A stretch of 64,000 bases of DNA, taken from contig NZ_JYLI01000021.1 of NCBI RefSeq assembly GCF_001439785.1, forward strand, positions 1-64,000, written 5' to 3'. Positions 25,637 to 34,072 of the stretch are shown piece after piece. This DNA is from Pseudomonas poae (GTDB taxonomy: Bacteria; Pseudomonadota; Gammaproteobacteria; Pseudomonadales; Pseudomonadaceae). Positions within the stretch are counted from its first letter, which is position 1. Each line of letters begins with the position of its first letter. A program made the translations under genes and the position numbers. The notes under the pieces are model-generated. The model ran no database searches. It saw nothing but the letters and a program-made list of their open reading frames with translations, and was not told the DNA's origin.

Positions 25637-27424
25637 ATGAAGCTTGCGATGAAACTGCGCACTCGGTTATTCCTGAGCATTTCCGCACTGATCACCGTGG
25701 CCCTGTTGGGCTTGGTGCTGGGGCTGGTCAGCGTGATGCAAATGGCAAAAAGCCAGGAATCCCTGATCCGCAACAACTTCATCACCCTGGACCTGGGGCT
25801 CAAGCTGCGCCAGAGTCTGGGGGACCAGTTGATCCTGATGCTGGAGGAGCAACCGGATTCCAAGGCCCTGGAAACGGCCAAGCAACAGTATTTTGCGTTG
25901 CTGGACGAAGGCATCGCCCATGAAAAGCGCGATGGACGAATCAACGGTTTCAGCCAGGCGCGCGTCGACTACCTGGATTTTCTCAAAGCCTTCGACGAAG
26001 CCCAGCGTTCGCCACTGGCGAACAAAAAAAATCAGAAACTGACCGAGAGCTTCAATGCCCTGCGCAACGGCCTGATCACCGAACACAAACAAGCCCTGGA
26101 AAACATCAACACCAGCGAACACAAATCGCGCAGCCGTGCCTTGTTGATCGCCGCAGCCCTGGGGGTGGTTGGGCTTGCCGTGCTGATTATCGGCTTCATC
26201 ACCGCCCATGGCATCGCAAGGCGCTTTGGCGGACCGATCGAAGCCCTGGCCAAGGCGGCCGACAGGATCGGCCAAGGTGATTTCGAGGTGACGCTGCCGA
26301 TCTCCTCAGCGGCGGAAATGAACCAGCTGACGCGGCGCTTCGGCATCATGGCCGAGGCGCTGCGCCAGCATCAGGCAACCAATGTCGACGAACTCCTGGC
26401 CGGCCAGCAGCGCCTGCAAGCGGTGCTCGACAGCATCGACGACGGCCTGCTGATGATCGATCGCCAGGGCCGCCTGGAGCACCTCAATCCCGTGGCGCAG
26501 CGTCAGTTGGGCTGGGATGAGGAGCGCCTCGGGCAAGGTTTGGGTGAAGCGCTGATGCGTCCGGAACTGGACGAACAACTGCAACTGGTGCTGCGCGGTG
26601 GCAACCTGGAGCGGGCGCCGGAAGATCTGGAAGTGGAAGTCGAAGGCGAATTGCGCCTGCTGACCTACAGCCTGACACCCGTAAGCCACACCCAGGGGCA
26701 TATCCTCGGCGCGGTGATGGTGCTGCATGACGTCACCGAGCAGCGTGCCTTCGAGCGGGTGCGCAGCGAGTTCGTCTTGCGCGCCTCCCATGAGCTGCGC
26801 ACGCCAGTGACCGGCATGCACATGGCGTTTGGTCTTTTTCGCGAGCGCGCGAAGTTTCCGTCGGAGTCGCGGGAAGCGGACCTGCTGGATACGGTCAACG
26901 AAGAAATGCAGCGCCTGATGCAGTTGATCAACGACCTGCTCAACTTCTCGCGCTACCAGAACGGCCTGCAGAAACTCACGCTGGGGCCGTGCGACGTGAC
27001 GGATTTGCTTGAGCATGCGCGCGCCCGCTTTGCCGAGACGGCAAATGCGCAACATATTGAATTGCTGGTGGAGGCCCAGGCTGACGTGCCACGGCTATAC
27101 GCCGATCAGGCGCAACTGGAACGAGTGCTCGACAACCTCTTGGCCAACGCACTGCGTCATACCGCCGAAGGCGGGCAAATCCACCTGCAGGCGCGACGCC
27201 ATGGCGAGCGGGTGATCGTCAGCGTCGAGGACAATGGCGAAGGCATCGCCTACGGCCAGCAAGGACGCATCTTCGAACCCTTTGTGCAGGTGGGGCGCAA
27301 AAAAGGCGGTGCCGGCCTGGGGCTGGCGCTGTGCAAGGAAATCGTGCAATTGCACGGCGGCCGCATGGGCGTGTATTCACGGCCGGGGCAGGGCACGCAG
27401 TTTTATATGGCGTTGCCCCTGTAG
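25637..27424 (+). CDS. kinB: sensor histidine kinase KinB
   Basis: A 595-residue inner-membrane kinase, the same length as P. aeruginosa KinB. Order: TM1 (about 14-35), periplasmic helical sensor, TM2 (about 170-192), HAMP, PAS (about 255-365), HisKA with phospho-acceptor His385 in RASHELRTPVTG, and HATPase_c (N-box DNLLANALRH, G-box DNGEGI). It (de)phosphorylates AlgB; in P. aeruginosa the phosphatase role restrains alginate. ATG 25637 was chosen; ATG 25649 is an alternative start four codons later. Confidence 0.94.
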   Translation: MKLAMKLRTRLFLSISALITVALLGLVLGLVSVMQMAKSQESLIRNNFITLDLGLKLRQSLGDQLILMLEEQPDSKALETAKQQYFALLDEGIAHEKRDGRINGFSQARVDYLDFLKAFDEAQRSPLANKKNQKLTESFNALRNGLITEHKQALENINTSEHKSRSRALLIAAALGVVGLAVLIIGFITAHGIARRFGGPIEALAKAADRIGQGDFEVTLPISSAAEMNQLTRRFGIMAEALRQHQATNVDELLAGQQRLQAVLDSIDDGLLMIDRQGRLEHLNPVAQRQLGWDEERLGQGLGEALMRPELDEQLQLVLRGGNLERAPEDLEVEVEGELRLLTYSLTPVSHTQGHILGAVMVLHDVTEQRAFERVRSEFVLRASHELRTPVTGMHMAFGLFRERAKFPSESREADLLDTVNEEMQRLMQLINDLLNFSRYQNGLQKLTLGPCDVTDLLEHARARFAETANAQHIELLVEAQADVPRLYADQAQLERVLDNLLANALRHTAEGGQIHLQARRHGERVIVSVEDNGEGIAYGQQGRIFEPFVQVGRKKGGAGLGLALCKEIVQLHGGRMGVYSRPGQGTQFYMALPL

Positions 27425-27451
27425 TTCGCAGGCTCTATCGGGAGCGAACCC

Positions 27452-27635
27452 TGTGGCGAGCAGGCTTGCCCAAATGCCTTCCAGTTAAGCGCAGATTCCC
27501 TGTGGCGAGCAGGCTTGTCCTGCGTTGGGCTGCGCAGCAGCCCCAAAACCAGGCGCTGAGCCGTATCAGGTACACCGCGTTTTGCTGGATTGGGGGCGCT
27601 TCGCACCCCAACGCGGGGCAAGCCTGCTCGCCACA
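27452..27635 (+). repeat. composite intergenic repeat, copy A (MITE-like)
   Basis: A unit of a REP-like half (27452-27472), a 28-base linker containing CAGTTAAGCG, and a 135-bp element (27501-27635). The element's ends are inverted repeats of about 29 bp beginning TGTGGCGAGCAGGCTTG. The core includes GCTGAGCCGTATCAGGTACA. An almost identical copy lies in opposite orientation at 49704-49888. The unit sits between the converging kinB and amidase genes. Long intergenic repeats of this size are known in P. fluorescens (for example the R178/R200 families of SBW25); I cannot assign the family without a search. Confidence 0.85.
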
Positions 27636-27697
27636 AAGCCCGCTTGCCACAAGGCCCGCTCACCATAAAGGTTGCTCTCCACAGGCCTGCCCGGGGT

Positions 27698-28474
27698 TTA
27701 GCGTTGGTTCAGGGCACTCAGGATCGCCGCGCTTTCGGCGTCCGGCGTACCGTCGAACAGCGAGGCACGGAAGTGCATCTGGAATGCCGAAATCACATGC
27801 CGCGTGGCCACGTCCAGCTCGCCGGTCTGTGGCGTCGGGTAGCCCAACTTCGCCAACTCTTCCTGGAACCAGGTGATGCTCGGCAGCTGCGTGGCGTACT
27901 GCTGCTGGAAGCGGGCAACCGCCTTGGCATCGGGCCACAGGCCCAGGCCTTCGTTGGCCAGACGCTTCCAGGGGAACAAGGGACCAGGGTCGAGTTTGCG
28001 CAGCGGCGCGATGTCGCTGTGACCGATGATGTTCTTGGGATCGATGCCGTTGCGCTTGCTGATGTCCTTGAGCAGCACCACCAGGGATTTCACCTGAGCC
28101 TCCGAATAGGGGTACCACAGGCGACCGGTCGGAGTGTCCTTGTACCCGGGGTTGACGATTTCGATGCCGATGGAGCTGGAGTTGAGCCAGGTGCGACCCG
28201 CCCACTCGCTTTCACCGGCATGCCAGGCGCGCTGGCTCTCATCCACCAGCTTGTAGATGGTGGCGCTGGCGTCGTCGCCGATCAGGTAATGGCTGCTGAC
28301 CTGGCCGTGGGTGAGCAGGGCCAGCGAGCGTTCAAGGTTGGTCGAGGTGTAATGGACGATCACGAACTGCACGCGATTGTCGTGGTTGACCGAAGGATGG
28401 TTGGTGTCGAGGCGCGGACCGCTGGAGCAGCCGGCGAGCAGAACAAGCAGGAAGGCGAAGTACAGGGTTTTCAT
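27698..28474 (-). CDS. N-acetylmuramoyl-L-alanine amidase, AmiD/AmpDh type lipoprotein
   Basis: A 258-residue lipoprotein (lipobox LLAGC, Cys16). Amidase_2 domain with zinc ligands His41 (VIVHYT), His152 (GHSDIAP) and Asp162 (LDPG), then a C-terminal peptidoglycan-binding domain (~180-255, ELAKLGYPTPQTGELDVATRHVISAFQMHF). It cleaves the bond between MurNAc and the peptide in the outer-membrane-facing periplasm. AmpDh2/AmpDh3 are the P. aeruginosa relatives. The start at 28474 puts the lipobox at the normal position. Confidence 0.9.
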   Translation of the reverse strand: MKTLYFAFLLVLLAGCSSGPRLDTNHPSVNHDNRVQFVIVHYTSTNLERSLALLTHGQVSSHYLIGDDASATIYKLVDESQRAWHAGESEWAGRTWLNSSSIGIEIVNPGYKDTPTGRLWYPYSEAQVKSLVVLLKDISKRNGIDPKNIIGHSDIAPLRKLDPGPLFPWKRLANEGLGLWPDAKAVARFQQQYATQLPSITWFQEELAKLGYPTPQTGELDVATRHVISAFQMHFRASLFDGTPDAESAAILSALNQR

Positions 28475-28561
28475 GGCGGGAGACGTCACGCTGAAGACGG
28501 TAATGCAACAGTGTAACGTAACGTGTGTGATGCAGCGCTCAAATTACAAAATGGAACATCT

Positions 28562-30565
28562 TTATGCCGCCTGCACCTGATTACGCCCCGCAGCCTTGGC
28601 TCGGTACAACGCTTCGTCGGCGCGTTTGAGCGCCAGATCGCTGCGCTCGCCCGGCTGGAACTGCGCCACGCCCATGGACAGGGTGATCGTCACTGGCTCG
28701 CCCTTGAAGTGGAAGGGGCAGGCCTCGATGGCCGATCGCAACACTTCGCCCACCGCCAGCGCCTGGGTGAGTGAGGTGTCGGGCATCAGCAACACAAATT
28801 CTTCGCCGCCAAAGCGCGCAATAAAGTCGCGGCCATGCAGGTGCTTGCGCAGCACGTTGGCGATGATCTTCAACACTTTGTCGCCGGCCAGATGGCCGTA
28901 GCCGTCGTTAACGCGCTTGAAGTGGTCCAGGTCCAGCATCGCCAGGGACAGGCTGTTGCCCTGCTGATGCCAGGCGTTGACCTCGTGGTCCAGGCGCTCG
29001 CTCCACGCCGCGCGGTTGGGCAGGCGGGTCAGCGGGTCAATCAGGGCCTTCTGGCGCTGCACTTCCATGTGTTCGCGATAGCCCAGGGCTTCCTGTTCCA
29101 TGTTAGCGACGCGTTCGGCCAGCCCCTGTAGCCGCGCCGCCATTTCTTCCTCGCGCTGGTCCCGCTGCTGGCGGTGTTCGTCCATGGTGCCGAGCAAGCC
29201 TTCGATATGGCTTTCCAATACCTGCTTGAGGCTGTCCAGATCGGCCGCGTCCTGCACGCTGCTTTGCAGGCCGTCGACCTGTTCACGTATCTGCGTGTCC
29301 AACTGGCGGGCAGCGGAGCGGCTGTCAAGATGATCATCGCTGGCCACCTGCAGGTGGCCCTGGAACGCTTCAAGACGCTCGTTGAGGTGCTTGAGATACG
29401 CTTCGAACTCATGCTGGCCGCTGTCGGTGACCGCCAGCATCAGCACCGCCAAGTCATCGAGGATCGGCAGCAGCTCGTACCAGTTCAAGCCATTGGCCAG
29501 GCGCTCGCGCATGGCTTCGGCCTGGGGCCGGTGGCGCTCGGGCAGGCTCAGGTCTTCCAGCAGGCCGAGCAAGGTGCTTTCGATGTGCCGGGCCACGGAG
29601 CTATAGGTAGGCTCCGGCGAGTCGGGCAGGGCATAACCGCTTTCTGCGAGCTGCTCGTCGGCTTCATCGTTTTCAAGAACGGGTGGCAGCGACAGGCTGC
29701 CGATGCTGGTCTCATCGGGTGTCTCAACCGGCACTTCGGGGGTTTCGATAAAGGCCGCAAGTGCGCTTTCTTCGCGCGGCTGTTCGGTTTGAGGTTCGGG
29801 TTCAGGATCAACGGTGGGTTCAGCGACGGCGCTTTCTGCAACCGCCGCTTCGACCTTCGGTTGTACGTTGACATCAACCGGAGGCGCCGCCGCCAGCTTT
29901 TGCGGCGTCGGCGAGACCTGGGGTAGCGGTTCGGATGACGCAGCGGCCTGCTCTTCAGTGACAGGCTCGGGGGTGGCCGGTGTTGGCGCTGGCTTTGCCG
30001 CAGGCTCATCGGCCACCGTCTCGGGAGCGACCTCCCTGGCGCTCCCGAACAAGCGTTGCAACAAACCTGGACCAGGCCGTGGGGTTTCGCCGTCAGCTTC
30101 CAGGTTATTCAACGCCTGCCCTTGCAGGCTGCTCAATTCGCTGAGCAGCAACGGAATCTCACGCGCCTGCCCCACACGACTGTCCAGTTGCTTGGCGAAA
30201 GCTTTGAGCGGACGCGCTACCTCGCGCGGTAGTGGCAATTGCTGCAACTGCGCGACCAGAGCGGTGAGCGCGGTGCTGATCTGGTCAACCCGGGTTTCGC
30301 GGCGCTGTTCTGAATCGAGTACGGCTTTTTCCAGGCGCGGCAGCAAGGCGGCGAGGGCAGCGTCCATGTCGTCGGTGCGCACCACATCGCGCATTTCCTT
30401 CATGCATTGGTCGACGGCGCGGTCGGTACCTTCAGCGGCCAGCGTGCTGCGCACCAGGCCGCGCCGCAGCAGGTCGAGGCGGGCAGCCCAACGACGTTCG
30501 AGCTTGTCTTGCTGCTCGATACTTAACAGGTATTTTTCTTTCCAACGCTCGGCATCGTCGCTCAT
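28562..30565 (-). CDS. GGDEF diguanylate cyclase, DgcH-like
   Basis: A 667-residue cytoplasmic protein with a long helical/coiled-coil N-terminus, an acidic Pro/Glu-rich linker (about residues 180-300), further helices (to ~500), and a C-terminal GGDEF domain with GGEEF at 586-590. No TM segment is seen. The product-binding I-site position reads HGRD instead of RxxD, so feedback inhibition may be reduced. Position beside the phosphatase gene and dsbA matches dgcH of P. aeruginosa. The ATG overlaps the stop of the upstream gene (ATGA). Confidence 0.88.
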   Translation of the reverse strand: MSDDAERWKEKYLLSIEQQDKLERRWAARLDLLRRGLVRSTLAAEGTDRAVDQCMKEMRDVVRTDDMDAALAALLPRLEKAVLDSEQRRETRVDQISTALTALVAQLQQLPLPREVARPLKAFAKQLDSRVGQAREIPLLLSELSSLQGQALNNLEADGETPRPGPGLLQRLFGSAREVAPETVADEPAAKPAPTPATPEPVTEEQAAASSEPLPQVSPTPQKLAAAPPVDVNVQPKVEAAVAESAVAEPTVDPEPEPQTEQPREESALAAFIETPEVPVETPDETSIGSLSLPPVLENDEADEQLAESGYALPDSPEPTYSSVARHIESTLLGLLEDLSLPERHRPQAEAMRERLANGLNWYELLPILDDLAVLMLAVTDSGQHEFEAYLKHLNERLEAFQGHLQVASDDHLDSRSAARQLDTQIREQVDGLQSSVQDAADLDSLKQVLESHIEGLLGTMDEHRQQRDQREEEMAARLQGLAERVANMEQEALGYREHMEVQRQKALIDPLTRLPNRAAWSERLDHEVNAWHQQGNSLSLAMLDLDHFKRVNDGYGHLAGDKVLKIIANVLRKHLHGRDFIARFGGEEFVLLMPDTSLTQALAVGEVLRSAIEACPFHFKGEPVTITLSMGVAQFQPGERSDLALKRADEALYRAKAAGRNQVQAA

Positions 30566-31440
30566 GCAAGGGGTCCGCGAGGGCTGGTGCTCAACGCGGG
30601 CAATGCATCAACCGTGAGCGAACCCGGCAGACGAATCTCTACCGCGACGGGCAGGTGATCGGAAATGGGCTGCGCCAGCACCTGCACACTTTCCAGCGTG
30701 AGGGTCGGGCTGAGCAGGATATGGTCCAGGCAGCGCTGCGGGCGCCAGCTGGGGAACGTCGCCTCGACCTGCGGCGCCAGCAGCCCGAGGTCACGCAACG
30801 GTGAATTGAGCAGCAGGTCGTTGGCGTGGGTATTCATGTCCCCCATCAACACCTGGTGCTTATAGTTGCCGATCAGCTCGCGCACGTAGGCCAGCTGCAG
30901 ATTCCGCGTTCGCCCGCCGAGGGCGAGGTGCATCATCACCACTACCAGGGCTTCCGGGCCTTCGCCAAACCGCACAAGGATTGCGCCACGCCCCTTAGGG
31001 CCTGGTAACGGGTGATCCTCAATGGCCGTTGGCTTCAGGCGGCTGAGCACGCCATTGCTGTGCTGCGCCAGACGCCCGAGGTTGCGATTGAGTTGCTGAT
31101 ACCAGTAGGGAAAGCCACCGAGCTGGGCCAGGTGTTCCACCTGATTGATATAGCCCGAGCGCATGCTGCCGCCGTCGGCCTCCTGCAACGCGACCAGATC
31201 AAAGTCGTTGAGCAGGGTGCCGATTTTCTGCAGGTTGCCGGTACGTCCCTTGTGGGGCAGCAAGTGCTGCCAGCCACGAGTGAGGTAGTGCCGATACTTC
31301 TCGGTACTGTTGCCCACCTGGATATTGAAGCTGAGCAGGCGCAGCCGGCTGTCCGCTGGCAGGCCCGTTGATTCCAGGTGATGTTCATTGACCCGCGGTT
31401 CGTGCAGGCCAATGCCACGTTCGGTTCCCCAGCGGCGCAT
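30562..31440 (-). CDS. endonuclease/exonuclease/phosphatase family protein
   Basis: A 292-residue EEP-fold protein. Motifs in order: LLSFNIQVGN (metal/Asn), LVALQEADGG (catalytic Glu), MMHLALGGRTRNLQL, LMGDMNTHAND, and SDHLPVAVEI (catalytic Asp-His). The substrate (nucleic acid, phospholipid or inositol phosphate) is not set by these motifs. Start at 31440 (MRRWGTERG). It sits between dsbA (10-bp gap) and dgcH (4-bp overlap), so the three form one operon. Confidence 0.85.
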   Translation of the reverse strand: MRRWGTERGIGLHEPRVNEHHLESTGLPADSRLRLLSFNIQVGNSTEKYRHYLTRGWQHLLPHKGRTGNLQKIGTLLNDFDLVALQEADGGSMRSGYINQVEHLAQLGGFPYWYQQLNRNLGRLAQHSNGVLSRLKPTAIEDHPLPGPKGRGAILVRFGEGPEALVVVMMHLALGGRTRNLQLAYVRELIGNYKHQVLMGDMNTHANDLLLNSPLRDLGLLAPQVEATFPSWRPQRCLDHILLSPTLTLESVQVLAQPISDHLPVAVEIRLPGSLTVDALPALSTSPRGPLA

Positions 31441-31450
31441 GACGAGCCCC

Positions 31451-32086
31451 TTACTTGGCTGCACGCTCTTTGGCGATCAACTGGTCGGCGACATTGAGGG
31501 TCGCTTCAGGACCACCAGCAGTGCCCAGGTCGAAACGGTATTTGCCGTTGACGATCATGGTAGGCACGCCTTGCACGCCGTACTTCTGCGCGAGCTCCTT
31601 GGCCTGCTTGATCTGGCCCTGGATGGCGAAGGAGTTGAAGGTGGCGAGGAATTTGTCCTTGTCGACACCCTGGGTGGCAACGAAGTCAGCCATTTCGTCC
31701 GGCTTGGTCAGGCGCTTGCCTTCTTTCTGGATCGCGTTGAATACGGCGTTGTGCACCTTGTGCTCGACACCCATGGCTTCTAGAGTCAGGAACAGCTGAC
31801 CGTGGGCATCCCAAGGGCCGCCGAACATGGCGGGGATGCGTTTGAAGTTCACGTCTTTGGGCAGTTTCTCAACCCACGGGTTGATGGTCGGTTCAAACTG
31901 GTAGCAATGCGGGCAGCCATACCAGAACAGCTCCACCACCTCAATCTTGCCTGGCACCGAAACCGGCACCGGGTTGGCCAGCTCTACGTAGGTTTTACCG
32001 GCTTCAAGCGACACATCGGCAGCCTGAGCGGTCATGCCGAAAAGACTGGCCGTGACGAGAGCGGCGCTGAGGATCAGATTACGCAT
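31451..32086 (-). CDS. dsbA: periplasmic thiol:disulfide oxidoreductase DsbA
   Basis: A 211-residue protein with a signal peptide (about residues 1-22, QA-AD), thioredoxin fold with an inserted helical domain, and active site CPHC at 58-61 in FWYGCPHCYQFEP, plus the cis-Pro loop GVPTMIVNG. It introduces disulfides into exported proteins, probably including Ivy-type and Cox-type partners. Upstream on the minus strand a weak AlgU-like pair exists (GAACTC at 32153-32158, TCACA at 32131-32135, spacer 17), too degenerate to call. First gene of dsbA-EEP-dgcH. Confidence 0.95.
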   Translation of the reverse strand: MRNLILSAALVTASLFGMTAQAADVSLEAGKTYVELANPVPVSVPGKIEVVELFWYGCPHCYQFEPTINPWVEKLPKDVNFKRIPAMFGGPWDAHGQLFLTLEAMGVEHKVHNAVFNAIQKEGKRLTKPDEMADFVATQGVDKDKFLATFNSFAIQGQIKQAKELAQKYGVQGVPTMIVNGKYRFDLGTAGGPEATLNVADQLIAKERAAK

Positions 32087-32182
32087 GCTTTACTCCTGGA
32101 CAAATAAAGTCGCCTCACGCGACCCTTTGTTGTGACAGGTCTACGCGGACATGAGTTCGTTAGTGTAACGGCAGCGGCCACA

Positions 32183-32210
32183 AAAAAGGGCGGCCTGGGC
32201 CACCCTTTTT
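32183..32210 (-). terminator. terminator after cytochrome c4 (bidirectional form)
   Basis: AAAAAGGGCGGCC-TG-GGCCACCCTTTTT, a 13-bp stem with one mismatch and A/T tracts on both sides, 45 bp beyond the cytochrome gene stop. Confidence 0.85.
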
Positions 32211-32254
32211 ATGCTTGCATCGCGCGATTAATCGAGTGTTAACGTCGTAGCCCG

Positions 32255-32866
32255 TCAGTGCAGACCCTGGATGTAGCTGGAGAGGGCCGCAATGTCCTCA
32301 TCGCTGAGCTTGCGGGCGATGGTGCGCATGGTCATCGCATCGCCATCGTTGGCCCGGCCTGCGTCTTCCTTGCGAAAATCAGCCAGCTGTTTGGCGATGT
32401 ACTGCGCGTACTGACCGCTCAGGTGCGGGAAACCGGCAGCGGCATTGCCTGTGCCATCGGGCGCGTGGCAACCGGTGCAGGCCGGCAGGCCCTTGCTCAG
32501 GTCACCGCCACGGAACAGCTTTTCGCCACGGGCGACCAGCTTGGGGTCAGCGGCGCCCACGCTGCCTTTCTGGCCGGCAAAGTACGCCGCGAGGTCGGCG
32601 ATGTCCTGGTCACTGGAGTTGGCCAGCAGGCCGGTCATTTCCAGCACCGTGCGCTTGCCGTCCTTGATATCGTGCATCTGCTTGGCCAGGTAGCGCTCAC
32701 CCTGACCTGCCAGCTTGGGAAAGTTTGGCACCGGGCTGTTGCCATCGATCCCGTGGCAAGCACCGCATACAGCGGATTTTGCCTTGCCTGCGGCAGCGTC
32801 ACCCGCCGCATGGGCAACGCCGGTGATGCCCAGGGTCAACAGCAGACTCACGATCAGTTTGTTCAT
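32255..32866 (-). CDS. diheme cytochrome c4
   Basis: A 203-residue protein with a signal peptide (about residues 1-20) and two class I heme domains: CGACH (34-38) and CTGCH (130-134), each followed by a Met ligand region. It is a periplasmic or membrane-associated electron donor to terminal oxidases (cbb3 in pseudomonads). The ATG at 32866 (MNKLIVS) begins the signal peptide; an upstream ATG at 32878 is less likely. Position next to engB/polA matches P. aeruginosa cc4. Confidence 0.92.
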   Translation of the reverse strand: MNKLIVSLLLTLGITGVAHAAGDAAAGKAKSAVCGACHGIDGNSPVPNFPKLAGQGERYLAKQMHDIKDGKRTVLEMTGLLANSSDQDIADLAAYFAGQKGSVGAADPKLVARGEKLFRGGDLSKGLPACTGCHAPDGTGNAAAGFPHLSGQYAQYIAKQLADFRKEDAGRANDGDAMTMRTIARKLSDEDIAALSSYIQGLH

Positions 32867-33162
32867 CAGCCAATCCAATTATTCATCCAACGGCGACCAC
32901 AGGTTTTAAACGTTATCCACCGGTTTACTCATCATCAAGGGATCGATGACCTGGTGATCTCCAGCCTTGCGGCTCCTGCACAAAACCACGCGCGGCATTG
33001 CCTTTGAACACAAACTCGGTTGTACAGCGCCCGGGGTTCCTGTGTAGCCTGAGCGCCATGAAAGCACACACAAAATCTGCGGCATCATATACTCGCGCTA
33101 CTTAAACGGAAACGACACCGCTTGCCGCGCCCTTTTTCGGCACCGCTCACATCGGAAATCTC
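32867..33162. other. divergent promoter region, cytochrome c4 / engB
   Basis: 296 bp with no gene. It must contain both promoters. I see no strong Anr (TTGAT-N4-ATCAA) box or other named operator. Confidence 0.5.
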
Positions 33163-33804
33163 ATGCAACTCAAGAATCCCATCCTCGGCCTGTGCCAACA
33201 GTCCACCTTCATGCTCAGCGCCGCCAAAGTGGACCAATGCCCGGATGACGAAGGCTTTGAAGTCGCCTTTGCCGGCCGCTCCAACGCTGGCAAGTCCAGC
33301 GCATTGAATACGCTGACCCACGCCAGCCTGGCGCGCACCTCGAAGACCCCGGGCCGCACGCAGCTGCTCAACTTCTTCAAACTGGACGACGAGCGTCGTC
33401 TGGTCGACTTGCCGGGTTACGGTTACGCCAAAGTGCCTATCCCGCTGAAGCTGCACTGGCAGCGTCACCTGGAGGCGTACCTGGGTGGCCGTGAAAGTTT
33501 GAAAGGGTTGATTCTGATGATGGACATCCGTCATCCAATGACCGACTTCGACCTGCTGATGCTCGACTGGGCTGTCGCCAGCGGCATGCCGATGCATATC
33601 CTGCTGACCAAGGCCGACAAGCTCACCTACGGCGCGGCGAAGAACACCTTGCTCAAGGTGCAGTCCGAAATCCGCAAAGGGTGGGGTGACACCATCACCA
33701 TCCAGCTGTTCTCGGCGCCAAAGCGCATGGGCCTGGAAGATGCGTACACCGTGCTGGCCGGCTGGATGGAATTGGCGGACAAGGGCGCAGAAATCGCCGA
33801 ATAG
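33163..33804 (+). CDS. engB: ribosome biogenesis GTPase YsxC/EngB
   Basis: A 213-residue TrmE-Era-EngA-like GTPase for 50S assembly. G1 GRSNAGKSS (38-46), G2 Thr in KTPGRT, G3 DLPGYGY (82-88), G4 TKAD. Length and the N-terminal stretch KNPILGLCQQSTFMLS are typical. It is essential in many bacteria. Separated from polA by ersA, as in P. aeruginosa. Confidence 0.95.
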   Translation: MQLKNPILGLCQQSTFMLSAAKVDQCPDDEGFEVAFAGRSNAGKSSALNTLTHASLARTSKTPGRTQLLNFFKLDDERRLVDLPGYGYAKVPIPLKLHWQRHLEAYLGGRESLKGLILMMDIRHPMTDFDLLMLDWAVASGMPMHILLTKADKLTYGAAKNTLLKVQSEIRKGWGDTITIQLFSAPKRMGLEDAYTVLAGWMELADKGAEIAE

Positions 33805-33817
33805 CTTTTCTGCGGGC

Positions 33818-33948
33818 AAAAAAAACCCCGGACTTCGTATGGGGAGGGGAAGTTCGGGGTTCAAGTTCCGGACCGCTAGGGCGGGGCCCGGATATCTGCC
33901 AACACTTAACACAACATAGGAGCTTTGAAGGGCTTCACCACCCATTCA
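33818..33948 (-). ncRNA. ersA: small RNA ErsA
   Basis: Three independent points support this. Position: between engB and polA, where ErsA lies in P. aeruginosa. Promoter: AlgU-type GAACTT-17-TCAGA reading minus at 33981-33954. Terminator: stem 33824-33861 followed on the minus strand by eight U (33825-33818). The implied transcript is about 131 nt, close to the ~132 nt described for ErsA. In P. aeruginosa ErsA is AlgU-dependent, Hfq-bound, and regulates algC and oprD. The start is estimated (about 6 bases after the -10). Confidence 0.85.
33824..33861 (-). terminator. intrinsic terminator of ersA
   Basis: 13-bp stem AACCCCGGACTTC/GAAGTTCGGGGTT (one G-U or mismatch) with an A8 run at 33818-33825 that reads as the U tract on the minus strand. 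Confidence 0.88.
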
Positions 33949-33953
33949 GAGAC

Positions 33954-33981
33954 TCTGAGTGACAATTCACAGGTTAAGTTC
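33954..33981 (-). promoter_or_regulatory. AlgU (sigma-22) promoter of ersA
   Basis: On the minus strand: -35 GAACTT (33981-33976), 17-base spacer, -10 TCAGA (33958-33954). Consensus for AlgU/RpoE is GAACTT-N16/17-TCTGA, so one base differs. The same -35 and -10 occur before osmC at 63907-63880. Confidence 0.8.
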
Positions 33982-34072
33982 CGGCTCGCTCGAAAAACTC
34001 TGAAATAACTGAAGTCCATTTCCCACGCCAGACGCTGTGCCACCGCTCATCGCCGGTGGCAAACGCCCGCCG

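Noticed and set aside
32131..32158. AlgU-like promoter before dsbA (GAACTC-17-TCACA)
   Set aside because: Three of eleven consensus positions differ; too weak to call beside the near-consensus ersA and osmC promoters.
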